Shown piece by piece: positions 24,733 through 34,127 of a stretch of 64,000 bases of DNA; position 1 is the stretch's first letter, and each line of letters begins with the position of its first letter. The notes under the pieces were generated by a model, which saw only the letters and a program-made list of their open reading frames with translations, made no database searches and had not been told where the DNA came from. The DNA lies in assembly GCF_018474025.1 (NCBI RefSeq), contig NZ_JAHCTA010000006.1, forward strand, positions 62,001-126,000, written 5' to 3'. The stretch is from Alteromonas oceanisediminis (GTDB taxonomy: Bacteria > Pseudomonadota > Gammaproteobacteria > Enterobacterales > Alteromonadaceae). The translations under genes and the position numbers were made by a program.

Positions 24733-25403
24733 AAATTCTGATCGCCGATGACGAGCGCTCACTCAGTCACTTTCTGCAGCGAGGCCTCCGCGCTGAAGGT
24801 TTCGAATGCGAGTCCGTTAATGAACTCCATGAAGTGGTTCCTGCTGCTAAACGTTTTACGCCTGACATCGTCGTGCTCGACCGCTTGTTCGGAGAACTTG
24901 ACAGCATTGACACTGTTCAATCTCTAAAACACGTGCCGAGTCCGCCCATGATTTTAATGTTAACCGCACTTGATGATGTTGCTGAACGTGTCAATGGTTT
25001 GAAAGCTGGCGCTGATGACTACCTGTGTAAACCGTTTGATTTCGATGAGCTGTTGGCTCGATTAAGTGCGTTAACACGCCGCACACAAAATCAGGGAAAA
25101 GATCTTTCGAGCTACCTAACGTTGGGCACCTTGGTATTATCATCCAGTGAGCGATTAGCTTATGTGAATGAGCAAGAAATCGCGCTGACAAAAATAGAAT
25201 TTGAACTGCTGATGTATTTTGCCGAAAACGCCCATAAAGTACTGTCGAGGGAACGTATTTTAAGTCGCGTATGGCAAACATACAGCGACCCAAACACTAA
25301 CATTGTCGACGTTTACGTCAGTCGATTACGTAAAAGAATAGAAAATAGCGGCGTTTCCATTCAAACACTGCGCGGCAATGGCTATCGACTTGCCACACTT
25401 TAG
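24729..25403 (+). CDS. OmpR-family response regulator
   Basis: A 224-residue two-domain regulator. The receiver domain (1-115) has the acidic pair D7/D8, phospho-acceptor Asp51 (IVVLDRLFG), Thr79 and Lys101 (CKPFDF). The C-terminal winged helix (about 130-224) has the OmpR pattern ALTKIEFELLMYFAENAHKV, SRERILSRVW and NIVDVYVSRLRKRIE. It is the partner of the kinase encoded just upstream and probably controls this operon or membrane functions. No recognisable binding-site repeat was found in front of the operon. Confidence 0.95.
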   Translation: MKILIADDERSLSHFLQRGLRAEGFECESVNELHEVVPAAKRFTPDIVVLDRLFGELDSIDTVQSLKHVPSPPMILMLTALDDVAERVNGLKAGADDYLCKPFDFDELLARLSALTRRTQNQGKDLSSYLTLGTLVLSSSERLAYVNEQEIALTKIEFELLMYFAENAHKVLSRERILSRVWQTYSDPNTNIVDVYVSRLRKRIENSGVSIQTLRGNGYRLATL

Positions 25404-25792
25404 TGTACGCACCTACGTCGAGTGATGGATCAGTTACCCCACCTTAAGAGCTGCCCTGCAAGCGTAGCCTCGGAATTCCACACACCAGAACACCACACCA
25501 CTGCTTATGAACTAAATCATTAAGTTGACTGCTCTGCTGCTAGGTAATTAGTGACGCGGTTTTGTTGATAACGTCATGGCAACTGCAATTTGAACGATAG
25601 TCGTCGCTGGGTAGATTTAAGTTCTTACCAGAGGAAGGTTGCGGAAAATTCAGCAACGCTTATTCGACGTTACGGCCTCTCATTGCCAGCGTACTCAGAA
25701 TAAGCTTACCATCATGATTATCTTGTTCTTTATTAGGGTTATACAGGAAGCTGCAGTCTTGCAAAATTTATCAGCTTCTTGGGGCGAGCAAA
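25404..25792. other. Convergent intergenic stretch, no gene seen
   Basis: About 390 bases between the response regulator stop and the terminator of the 1256-residue gene. I find no open frame with coding character, no repeat and no clear terminator for the plus-strand operon. Confidence 0.4.
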
Positions 25793-25825
25793 ATTGAGGG
25801 AACCGAGGCTATCCGTTCCCTCAAT
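25793..25825 (-). terminator. Terminator hairpin of the large secreted-protein gene
   Basis: ATTGAGGGAAC and GTTCCCTCAAT form a perfect 11-bp stem around an 11-base loop, directly after the stop at 25829. On the minus strand it is followed by TTTGCTC, a modest U-tract. Confidence 0.65.
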
Positions 25826-25828
25826 ATT

Positions 25829-28800
25829 TCAGTAAACAGAACTATTTTCGCCTATCAACCAACTTATGCTACCCACATTTTTGTACTGCCATGCGTATTT
25901 TCTAAACGGCCAGGTTCGATACACAGGGTAGCCAGGTGTCAAGCGAGCCCCATCCCTTGTATAATCATTGATAATTAAATTGTGAGTATCAATGAGTTCA
26001 AGGGTGTTATCAATTAAGTCTTGCTTCATGATAGGGTCTTGTTCCAGAAATGCACCTACCGCTGTAAGATAGGCCACATCAAGAGCATGCTCTTGCCCCG
26101 ACCAAGGGTTTCCTTCTGAATCAAAGAAGTTAGGGTACACGTCAAGCGTTGTAGATGCGCTATAAAAAGGCGTTCTAGTTGAATCAATGTCTGACCGATG
26201 AGATGACATCGATGTTGCATGCTCTATGATGCATCTTGCTTGCTCAGCCAAAACATTGGCAACCCTTTGATCTTTAAACACACTGTAATAGCGAAACAAA
26301 CCATGAGTTAGCAAACTTGCCTTCCATGGATCAATACCAGGCTCACCAATACGATCATAATTCGTGATCAAGCAGCCGTTTGCAGCGATGGTTGTACCGG
26401 CATCGATAAAGCTCTGAGGCTGATAAGGCTGCGTATAACGCCTAGTGATAAGATCGTCCACAGATTTTTCTATGTATTTTCTGAGTTCGCTATCACCAGT
26501 CGTTTCCCAGTCGGCAATGGCGGTGATTAGCGCAATGCCGGTATGTCGCTCTGTGTAATAAAACCCCTTATTTTTAATAAGGTCTGTTTCATCAACGGAT
26601 GCTTTCGTCACGTCAGTAAGAGAAGAAAATGCATGAACATCGCCGGTTAGCCAATAAAACGCAGCCACTGATTCACCATAGCTGTACTTTGAGTCTTTAT
26701 AATAGGCTTCTGGTTTTGTATTTTTAAGCTTAAAATAGCCTTCGCAATCTCTACCTTCTGGGCAGTCTCCAGACTTATAAAGTAACTGCTGATAGAGCAG
26801 TGTCGAGCGAATAAACTCCCGGTACATTTCAAAATCACCATGAACCATATACGCGTTAAGCATGGTCATCATTCGATCATAGAGCCACGCGCTATTGCTG
26901 GTATTTTGTAGTCTGACCTTATATTTTTCGGCGGTGACTTCTCCGGTAAGTTCTGTGCCTAAAAACTCATTGATTGAAGAATAAAAGAAGTTTTTCTGGG
27001 CTATATCCGACGTATTCAAAGCAAACTCAGAGACTGGCGATACCATGGTTGCAAGTTGCGCGCATCGCAAATAATTGTTGTCGATAAGTGCATACACCTC
27101 GGGTTCTTTGGGCGATAGTGTCTCACTTTGCTGACCATAGTCGAATTGCATTTCTTGTTGGTAAAGTGGCCCATTTTCAATATTGACCAATTGATCAGCA
27201 AATGCGACAGCTTCTCCATCATAGTCTTGCTGAGCGGTCTGATTGAGAACTACAAATATTTCCTGAGACGCGTTTTGTGCAAATGTTGTGTCTAGCTGGA
27301 TAGCGATTGAACGGATACCTGGTGACCCCAGTCCGGTAAGACCGCTGCACAGCGTGTCTTCGTGAGGCATATATTTCCAATTCCCTAGCGATGTGACCAT
27401 TGCGGGAACTTCTTCTCCATCACTATTTAGCACAGACACGTGGTCGACGTTACCCAACACGCCAGGGGGTAAAGGAAAACCGAACACTACAGTTTCATCA
27501 CCATCAACATCATGAGAAGGGTGAAGCACGACGCGAACACTTTTGGTGTAGTCATTGACCATTTCTCCTTGCAACGCCGGAGACACATCATTTGCTGAGA
27601 CTCTGTAATTTTGCCAATTGGGTGCAGGAAGTGGCAATTCGTCTGACACATTATTAATGAAAACACTTCTTTGCAACTGTTTGACAACGTCACCATCACT
27701 ACGGATTGTTATATCAAAAGTTGCTATGCCTTCATTGAATGATTGCGTATCAATATCAAACGTTTGACTGCCATCAGAGACGCTCCCAGACGCTACTTCA
27801 ATGCTATTTAAAGTTATTCGGAATTGGTCTGTGGCTAGGCCTGATAGTGTGGTTTGTAGAGAAACCGTTCCAGAAATGGTTTCACCTTCAAGCGGGGTCG
27901 AAATGCTAATGTCTCTAACGACAGGTGGATCAACTGGGTCGATGGGTTCAATAGGATCGTCAGGAGGCGTTTCGTCTGACTCATCGGTTAATCTGAGTCC
28001 CACATAGATGTCATCAAGGAAGAGCTCAGCAAGGCTGTTTCCAATGTTTTTTAACCTTATAATAACACGGTTAATTTCATCGTCCTGATGCAGTAAGTCT
28101 CCTGTATCAATGAGGAAATCTTCGATATTCCCGTTGAGATATTCGCCAATATTATTACAGACTTTCACCGTAGGACTGGATTGGTAATAAACGAATAAGC
28201 AGGATTCAATATAGCCTGAATAGTTTTCGTTTAACTGTTGGACGGCACCAAAAAACGATGCAAAATCACCAAAGGTTCCAGTGTTCCATTCGTATTGATG
28301 GATAAAACGCACTGATTTATATGGACTTAAATTTACTCTTAAACTTCCATTTCCATCAAGCCCCGGTCTCTGGACCTCAAACACGTCTGATGCAGAAGAG
28401 TGCGTTAGGTGTAATTGGTCATTATCAAACGTTGTAAGTAAAAGCGTGCTTAGAGTATCATCAATCGGTGGCGTTGAGACATCATCTTCAGGTGGTTGTT
28501 CTTCATCTTGATAGGCAATTGCGCCTAAAAAGAAGTTATCTATAGATATGTTTACCGGTGAGTTGCTGTGATTTTTAAATCTAACGATAACTCTATCCAC
28601 CAGCGCATCTCGATTTTCTTGAGCTGTTTGTGAGGTCAGCTCAAGCAGCGCAGGCAGCATTGTATTACTATTGAGTATTGTATCGCACGTTTTGCTTGAA
28701 TTTCCATTTTGAAAATAGACAAAAAGACAAGCTTCAGTTTCCTGGCTTACACCCTCACTGGTTTGTAAAATTTGGAAGTAGGTCAGTGCAGACTCAATAG

Positions 28801-29599
28801 CATTCCCCGTGTTCCATTGATTTTGATACACGTAACGCACACTATCATAAGAATTCACCTCAAAGCTAAGCCCACCATTCCCATCAAAGCCTGTAGGATC
28901 TAATACAAGGTCGTGATTTGTTGAATCATGGGAAAAACCTTCCAAGGTTAAATCAAACGAATTGAAGGTAATTTGCTGCATGGCATCAGGAAGGGGCGGT
29001 GGCAAAAACGGTTCAAAACGTTGCTCTACTTTGTGAAAGAGTTCAACATTGACCGAATCCACCGCCAGTTCAACAGTTTGAGAGCTTCTGTTTTCAATTC
29101 TTATCCAAACTCGGTCGACTTCGCGAGTATTGTCTGCGTCCACATTAACCGAAAATTTTTCTACGGCTTCACCGGTTAGCGTTTTCTGACAAATTTTGTC
29201 TTTGATTCCCGTTTGATAATAGACAAACGTACAAACCTCAATGTTCGATTGTTTGTTATTAACAATTTTTGCAAAAAGCTCGACAGAGGCACTGTCTAAA
29301 TAGGTGCCACTGTTCCAATCGGGATTAAATTTGACATTCAAATCGTGATAAGGCGGCAGAACGCCCAGTAAACTTGTATCGCCAAAAATGATATCTTCTG
29401 AGTGATGGGTGTATCGAAGATGGTCTATGTCTTGCGAACTATTGTACAACTCAAAATCATTTCGTAGCTCAAAGCTCGGATCATTTACAAGACTTTGCTT
29501 GTTGGTGTATTGCGAAGCCATTAAATCGAAAGATAAAAACAGTGGGATGTAAAAAAAGAAAACGACTTTAGCGATCAACACCTTACTTTTTATAATCAT
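25829..29599 (-). CDS. Large secreted protein: three repeats, Ig-like domain, lyase-like C-terminal half
   Basis: A 1256-residue exported protein with an N-terminal signal segment (hydrophobic stretch about 8-27). Three tandem modules follow at about 37-190, 210-360 and 388-535; each has a W/NxG motif (DWNSGTY, QWNTGNA, EWNTGTF), then CxFVYxQ with a second Cys 12-14 residues on, and ends with a DSVNVEL/DNFFLG/DDIYVG strand. They look like beta-sandwich, carbohydrate-binding-type modules. A Pro/Asp-rich linker (542-560) leads to an Ig-like domain (562-652). Residues 700-815 resemble the RIFT-barrel of PcRGLX/YetA lyases (VVFGFPLPPGVLG), and 850-1256 are helical, as in toroid lyases. Polysaccharide binding and cleavage is an inference. 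Confidence 0.72.
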   Translation of the reverse strand: MIIKSKVLIAKVVFFFYIPLFLSFDLMASQYTNKQSLVNDPSFELRNDFELYNSSQDIDHLRYTHHSEDIIFGDTSLLGVLPPYHDLNVKFNPDWNSGTYLDSASVELFAKIVNNKQSNIEVCTFVYYQTGIKDKICQKTLTGEAVEKFSVNVDADNTREVDRVWIRIENRSSQTVELAVDSVNVELFHKVEQRFEPFLPPPLPDAMQQITFNSFDLTLEGFSHDSTNHDLVLDPTGFDGNGGLSFEVNSYDSVRYVYQNQWNTGNAIESALTYFQILQTSEGVSQETEACLFVYFQNGNSSKTCDTILNSNTMLPALLELTSQTAQENRDALVDRVIVRFKNHSNSPVNISIDNFFLGAIAYQDEEQPPEDDVSTPPIDDTLSTLLLTTFDNDQLHLTHSSASDVFEVQRPGLDGNGSLRVNLSPYKSVRFIHQYEWNTGTFGDFASFFGAVQQLNENYSGYIESCLFVYYQSSPTVKVCNNIGEYLNGNIEDFLIDTGDLLHQDDEINRVIIRLKNIGNSLAELFLDDIYVGLRLTDESDETPPDDPIEPIDPVDPPVVRDISISTPLEGETISGTVSLQTTLSGLATDQFRITLNSIEVASGSVSDGSQTFDIDTQSFNEGIATFDITIRSDGDVVKQLQRSVFINNVSDELPLPAPNWQNYRVSANDVSPALQGEMVNDYTKSVRVVLHPSHDVDGDETVVFGFPLPPGVLGNVDHVSVLNSDGEEVPAMVTSLGNWKYMPHEDTLCSGLTGLGSPGIRSIAIQLDTTFAQNASQEIFVVLNQTAQQDYDGEAVAFADQLVNIENGPLYQQEMQFDYGQQSETLSPKEPEVYALIDNNYLRCAQLATMVSPVSEFALNTSDIAQKNFFYSSINEFLGTELTGEVTAEKYKVRLQNTSNSAWLYDRMMTMLNAYMVHGDFEMYREFIRSTLLYQQLLYKSGDCPEGRDCEGYFKLKNTKPEAYYKDSKYSYGESVAAFYWLTGDVHAFSSLTDVTKASVDETDLIKNKGFYYTERHTGIALITAIADWETTGDSELRKYIEKSVDDLITRRYTQPYQPQSFIDAGTTIAANGCLITNYDRIGEPGIDPWKASLLTHGLFRYYSVFKDQRVANVLAEQARCIIEHATSMSSHRSDIDSTRTPFYSASTTLDVYPNFFDSEGNPWSGQEHALDVAYLTAVGAFLEQDPIMKQDLIDNTLELIDTHNLIINDYTRDGARLTPGYPVYRTWPFRKYAWQYKNVGSISWLIGENSSVY

Positions 29600-30137
29600 A
29601 CCTGCGTCCTATTAATATTGCGGGTTCTTCTGAATGAACGCGAAGTGCTTGCGGTAGGTGCCACGAATTTACGCAGATAAATGTACGTGAGTATGATTGA
29701 GAATACCTTCAAGAGCATTCAGATCATAGCTCGCATTAACGCAAATCGCCTCGTGTACTAGCTCGCGATTGAAACAAATTTATCGATAAGCAGTTAATCT
29801 CAAAATTTTTCACTTTCTGGATTAAGCGTGGGAGTTGCATTTTAGCAAAAGAGTTTTCTTAGTACGCAAATAGCATTCTGTACAGGTGTTTCGTCCAGGG
29901 CGCGCATAGTTTTAAATAGATGACAATCAAGTTGGGAGAAAGCCCCATGCGGTTTGTCCTCTCACATCCCGAGCATACGGTTGCATACCAAGACAGTTTG
30001 AATAAGCACTGAAACTGTTGGTAACGATGAACACCCTTACCGGGCGTGCCAAGGATTTTTACCTTCGAGTCTTCAACTCACCACCGTAGGGAATTGAACA
30101 GTGTTTTTGCAATACGCGCGATGTCCATCACAGTAAC
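29600..30137. other. Intergenic stretch, no gene recognised
   Basis: About 540 bases between the large secreted-protein gene and the carbonic anhydrase terminator. It has no substantial open frame on either strand. The part at about 29940-30100 has GC-rich hairpin-like pieces (ATGCGG..., CCGGGCG) of a different look from its surroundings and might be an element remnant, but I cannot identify it. Confidence 0.35.
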
Positions 30138-30163
30138 AAAAAAGCGCACTGAAAAGTGCGCTT
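30138..30163 (-). terminator. Terminator of the carbonic anhydrase gene
   Basis: AAGCGCACT and AGTGCGCTT pair around a four-base loop, followed on the minus strand by TTTTG, just after the stop codon at 30185. Confidence 0.8.
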
Positions 30164-30184
30164 CTTGGGTTAGGTTGGCATAGA

Positions 30185-31057
30185 TTACATGACGTTAATG
30201 GGTGAAATCAGTTTTGGATTGGTCACCAAATTACGCACACCATGCGCGTGATCTTCCGCAAACACATTATCTTCACACCACTCACCCACACTATTGATAT
30301 CAACAACAGCGACTTTAGGGCGCATACTCCAGGTTACATGTAACGGAGAAGCTGTTTCATTGTACGAAGGGCCGGTAGTAGACCCTAGATACGTGATAGG
30401 TGCGCCCGTGTTATTGGGGATGTTAACCGCTTGATAATAACCATTTTCCTGGTCGATTTCGGTCATCTCAGCAAAATCAGCAGCGTCACTGTCATTGGCT
30501 AGCACGATAACCTGGCCTTCAACGCGCAACCCAGGGTTCATGACGCTATCCGACAAACACGCACCTAGCGTTTTACCTGGCTCAACCTGGGCTGATGAAT
30601 AAACAAAGTGAACTTCTAACGTATCACCGGATTGCAGTGGATGCCCTTTCGCGCCACACACTTTACCGCTAACCGGCTTCAGCTGTTCTGCAGTCAGTGA
30701 ACCGTTGTACTTAAAGCCGGTATTAAAACCCTTTCCATCACCATTGCCCGCGTAGGTGGTGTACTCACCACCCTTATGCTCCGCATTCTTATGAAAGTGG
30801 ATGTTACACAAATTCATGCGCTCGGTGGTTGGCGCCATGCCAAAAGAACGCATATTTTCACCCTCTAGCGTGTCCAAATCACGCGGTGACTGAGGACCAA
30901 ACCCCTTACCGGCAGTATTTTTTTCCAATGCGGAGCGCTGTTTAGCCACGACATCATCGGAAACCATCTTAGCAAACGCCGACGCTGACGCACTTAACAT
31001 AACAGAAGCAACCGCAGTCGCGATAAGCGTGTTTTTATAAAATTTTTTTGTTTTCAT
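30185..31057 (-). CDS. Delta-class carbonic anhydrase
   Basis: A 290-residue exported protein with a signal peptide ending near residue 29 (SAFA). The core NLCNIHFHKNAEHKGGEY, with an HxH pair and a further His, and the later GDTLEVHFVYSSAQ match bacterial proteins annotated as delta-class carbonic anhydrase, a class first known from diatoms. These zinc enzymes interconvert CO2 and bicarbonate, here in the periplasm. Four or more Cys could make disulfides. GGAGC precedes the ATG and a good terminator follows. It lies about 80 bases downstream of ompW on the same strand. The class assignment is from motif memory and is fairly secure. Confidence 0.82.
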   Translation of the reverse strand: MKTKKFYKNTLIATAVASVMLSASASAFAKMVSDDVVAKQRSALEKNTAGKGFGPQSPRDLDTLEGENMRSFGMAPTTERMNLCNIHFHKNAEHKGGEYTTYAGNGDGKGFNTGFKYNGSLTAEQLKPVSGKVCGAKGHPLQSGDTLEVHFVYSSAQVEPGKTLGACLSDSVMNPGLRVEGQVIVLANDSDAADFAEMTEIDQENGYYQAVNIPNNTGAPITYLGSTTGPSYNETASPLHVTWSMRPKVAVVDINSVGEWCEDNVFAEDHAHGVRNLVTNPKLISPINVM

Positions 31058-31137
31058 TGTTTTGCTCCAATCTCTTTAATGTGGGTCGATTAAACTTACG
31101 CTTATTCAAGCAAATAAGTTCTGTTTATGCCGAAAAA

Positions 31138-31812
31138 TTAGAACCGATAGCCAATAGCGAAGGTGTAGACAAGCGGATCAATCGCAATCGAACCGACGCT
31201 GCCCGAAACACCATTTAAATCAAAATGCGCTTCTGTATCGATATCGATATAGCGAATCGATGCATTCACAAACCAATTTTCATCCACCATCACATCAGCG
31301 CCAATCTGCGCAGCGAGCCCGAAAGAGTTATCCAGCGACAAATCATTTAAACCAATTGCCTGATTCGCAGCGGTGAAAGATTCATCATAAATAAATGTAT
31401 AGTTAATCCCCAAGCCAACATAAGGCTTGAAAGTATTGCTATTGCCTAAAAAGTAATAATTAGCAGACACCGTCGGAGGGAGATGAGTGACCTCACCCAG
31501 TTGGTCTCCGGTGCCAAGTGGATCTGAGACACCAAAATCGACATCATGCTTGAACGGCGTGGCGGCCAGTACTTCGATGTTAATGTTGTCCGTGATAAAA
31601 TACGCAACGTTAAGCCCTAATTGAGTATTGTTTTCGATCTGTAAATCAACGCCCAGATCGGCTCCACCAACGAACACATTTGAGGTAGATTCGTCAGGCG
31701 CGACAGTCGCCAGCCCACCACGAACAATAATGTCTCCCTTTTCAAAGGCTATTGCAGTGGTACTACCCAAAGATGCTAACGCGACGACACTCGCGACGAT
31801 GGTCTTTTTCAT
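31138..31812 (-). CDS. ompW: OmpW family outer membrane protein
   Basis: A 224-residue outer-membrane beta-barrel protein. The signal peptide ends at about residue 22 (AIA/F). Mature features are FEKGDIIVRGGLATVAP, ISDNINIEVLAATPFKHD-type strands (here ITDNINIEVLAATPFKHDV), LPPTVSANYYFLG, FKPYVGLGINYTFIYDE and the terminal DPLVYTFAIGYRF ending in an aromatic residue, as required for barrel insertion. OmpW forms a small eight-stranded pore for hydrophobic compounds. GAGGA lies before the ATG. A palindrome at 31864-31881 is about 50 bases upstream of the start and may be an operator. Confidence 0.93.
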   Translation of the reverse strand: MKKTIVASVVALASLGSTTAIAFEKGDIIVRGGLATVAPDESTSNVFVGGADLGVDLQIENNTQLGLNVAYFITDNINIEVLAATPFKHDVDFGVSDPLGTGDQLGEVTHLPPTVSANYYFLGNSNTFKPYVGLGINYTFIYDESFTAANQAIGLNDLSLDNSFGLAAQIGADVMVDENWFVNASIRYIDIDTEAHFDLNGVSGSVGSIAIDPLVYTFAIGYRF

Positions 31813-31863
31813 CAGTTATCCTCATTAGATTAAATCAACTGATGGCAAGTGTAGTATTAGCGC

Positions 31864-31881
31864 CTGTAAAAGACTTTACAG
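31864..31881. promoter_or_regulatory. Palindrome CTGTAAA-N4-TTTACAG upstream of ompW
   Basis: Seven-base arms separated by four bases, 52 bases before the ompW start. The CTGT/ACAG ends recall LexA, but the internal spacing is ten, not eight, so LexA is unlikely. There is no T-run to make it a terminator. Confidence 0.4.
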
Positions 31882-32099
31882 CAACATTAAAATTAGATTA
31901 ACGCCAACCTAGAATGCACCTTCTTGTTACGCGTAACTTGGTGAGCCATACTGGCAGCACTCTCAAAAATTTATTAAATCAATAACCTAGAACTCTGTCA
32001 TTAGCTCGCAGTCGTTTACCGTTAACGTTCACTAATTATTTCTATTCATTGATGGCCTGCAGGGCTACCAATAAGATGGGGCGATGTGAGCAACCATCA

Positions 32100-33419
32100 C
32101 TACAAAACGAGGTCATCATCCTTCTCCTCTTCTCTGGTTTCGTCGTGCATCGCCAGCATAATACCGAACGTCAAAATACCAATGCGCCCCATGAACATCA
32201 GAACGACGACAATAAATTTCCCCATCTCAGTCAACTGCCCTGTCAGTCCCATACTAAGACCAACGGTTCCCAACGCGGAAAAAACCTCAAAAAGTACAAC
32301 ATCGATACCGGCATCTTCTAACGTCAACAACATAACCGTTGCAACAAATAGAACGGCAAAATAGTACGCAAAGCTAGCCGTTGCCCATTGCACCTTGTCA
32401 GGTGACAACGTGCGCTTGTTCAAACGAATCTTGTCGCGCGTTTTCAGCGTACTTTTGATGAGTCCAGCCAAGGCGGCAAAGTTAGTTGACTTTAGCCCGC
32501 CTCCTGTGCCCGACGGAGCCGCGCCAAACATCATTAAAAAGTACAGCACAACGATCAGCGCAGGTGCCAGACTGCCTATTGGCAACGTGTTAAATCCAAC
32601 CGTGGTGGTGGCCGTCATCACCTGAAAAAAAGCGGCGATCAGTTTTTCGTGCGCTGGCAGCTCGGCAATACTGGGCTCAAGCCACATGAACAATAGCGTG
32701 CCGATCCCTAAAAAGGACAAGGTGACTTTCAATATGACTTTAGACGTGAAATGTAAGTAGCGATTTGAGCCGCGTATCACAGTCCACACATCGACCATCA
32801 CGATAAACCCAATGGCGCCTAGCAGCGACAGCGTTGAGATAACAACATTAACGCCGACATGGCTGGCGAAGCCTTCAAAGCTGTTACTGAACAAGCTAAA
32901 GCCCGCGGTACAGAAAGCTGAAACGCTGTGGAAAATTGCACTCCACAGCGCATTGTCGACACCCTCGTTAAAAAACAACAGGTACAGCAACAACGCGCCA
33001 ACCGCTTCAACACTCAGCGTAAATATAACCACCTTACGAATAAATGGCGCGATATCGAAATCGTGAGGTAATGCAAAAGCTCGCTTGTTGATTTCTAAGC
33101 ATTCATTCGAGGCTTTATGTCGCATTGCCAACAGCACAAATGAACCAAATGTCATGTAGCCAATTCCACCCAGTTGGATCAACAGTAACAATACAACTTC
33201 ACCCAAAAAAGTATAACTGGAACCTGGATCAACCGTGACTAAACCCGTTGTCGACACGGCAGACGCCGCCATAAACAGATTATCTAATGTCGAGACATTC
33301 ACAGACTGAGCCCAGGGCAGCGATAACGCCAGCCAGCCTAAAAATAAATAGAACAGATAACCTTGTACTAACATTGCCGAAGGTGAGATGCCGGCAAGAT
33401 ATTGTCTGATTGCTTTCAA
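32100..33419 (-). CDS. TrkH/KtrB family potassium uptake protein
   Basis: A 439-residue inner-membrane protein of the TrkH/KtrB superfamily, built from four pore-loop repeats. The filter-like segments include AASAVSTTGLVTVD, HSVSAFCTAGFSLFS, TATTTVGFNTLP and SALGTVGLSMG, each with the central Gly of the K+ filter. The length fits KtrB rather than the longer TrkH of enterobacteria. It should need a TrkA/KtrA regulatory subunit, which is not in the window. The start is TTG with TAGG five bases upstream. It conducts K+, often with Na+ coupling, for osmotic and pH balance. Confidence 0.92.
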   Translation of the reverse strand: MKAIRQYLAGISPSAMLVQGYLFYLFLGWLALSLPWAQSVNVSTLDNLFMAASAVSTTGLVTVDPGSSYTFLGEVVLLLLIQLGGIGYMTFGSFVLLAMRHKASNECLEINKRAFALPHDFDIAPFIRKVVIFTLSVEAVGALLLYLLFFNEGVDNALWSAIFHSVSAFCTAGFSLFSNSFEGFASHVGVNVVISTLSLLGAIGFIVMVDVWTVIRGSNRYLHFTSKVILKVTLSFLGIGTLLFMWLEPSIAELPAHEKLIAAFFQVMTATTTVGFNTLPIGSLAPALIVVLYFLMMFGAAPSGTGGGLKSTNFAALAGLIKSTLKTRDKIRLNKRTLSPDKVQWATASFAYYFAVLFVATVMLLTLEDAGIDVVLFEVFSALGTVGLSMGLTGQLTEMGKFIVVVLMFMGRIGILTFGIMLAMHDETREEEKDDDLVL

Positions 33420-33606
33420 TGTAACCTACTTAAAGGGCTGATGTGCCCTGTTTAAAATACAACGTGGAACGGTACTAAGCAGAGTTTGCGCCAACACGGT
33501 AGAGAACCGTTAATACCCACAACCAACTTCGTATCAGCGCAGACGTTTGCGAATAGCCTAACGTCGCTAGCGTGCAGAATTTACCGACACTGCTGTAAAA
33601 AGTCAC

Positions 33607-34098
33607 TTAAAGATGGTTCAGCGGCAATTCAGTACTGTTTTTTATGTTTTCCATTGCAAAACTTGACGTCACATCTTGTAGTTGGGTTCCAGCGATAAAC
33701 CGTTTGTAAAAATGATCAAACCCGGCCATGTCAGCGACTAACACTTTTAATAGGTAATCGTATTCTCCGCTCAAGCGATAAAACTCAACAACTTCATCGA
33801 ATGCACTGGTGTGGTTTGCAAATTGTTTAAGCCATTCACTGTCATGGCGTAGTGCCTTGATATGAACGAATACGGTTAACTGAAGGTTCAGTTTCTCTGG
33901 CGCAAGTAATGTCACACTCTTTCGAATAACGCCGGCAGATTGTAAGCGCTGAATACGTCGCCAACAGGGGGTGGTGGTAAGACCTACGCGCTCTGCCATC
34001 TGCGCCACACCAAGACTTGCATCTTGCTGCACTAAGTGAAGCAAAGCTTTATCAATAGAATCCAACTGAATAGTAATATTTTTCATTAATCTATACAT
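33607..34098 (-). CDS. Lrp/AsnC family transcription regulator
   Basis: A 163-residue regulator. The N-terminal helix-turn-helix is LDSIDKALLHLVQQDASLG followed by VAQMAERVGLTTTPCWRRIQRL; the C-terminal RAM domain has VVEFYRLSGEYDYLLKVLVAD and GVTSSFAME-like strands. These proteins bind DNA as multimers and respond to amino acids. It is divergent from the cysteine-synthase-like gene, which is its likely target; the closest known parallel is DecR/CyuR control of cysteine catabolism. Start sites at 34098 and 34086 are both possible, without a clear ribosome binding site. Confidence 0.92.
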   Translation of the reverse strand: MYRLMKNITIQLDSIDKALLHLVQQDASLGVAQMAERVGLTTTPCWRRIQRLQSAGVIRKSVTLLAPEKLNLQLTVFVHIKALRHDSEWLKQFANHTSAFDEVVEFYRLSGEYDYLLKVLVADMAGFDHFYKRFIAGTQLQDVTSSFAMENIKNSTELPLNHL

Positions 34099-34127
34099 GA
34101 GTAGAAATTATTCGCTTAATAATAAAT

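Noticed and set aside
29940-30100. Remnant of a group II intron or transposon end
   Set aside because: Some GC-rich pieces recall such elements, but there is no open frame, target duplication or paired ends to support it.
31864-31881. LexA-type SOS box before ompW
   Set aside because: CTGT and ACAG are separated by ten bases, while gammaproteobacterial LexA needs eight.
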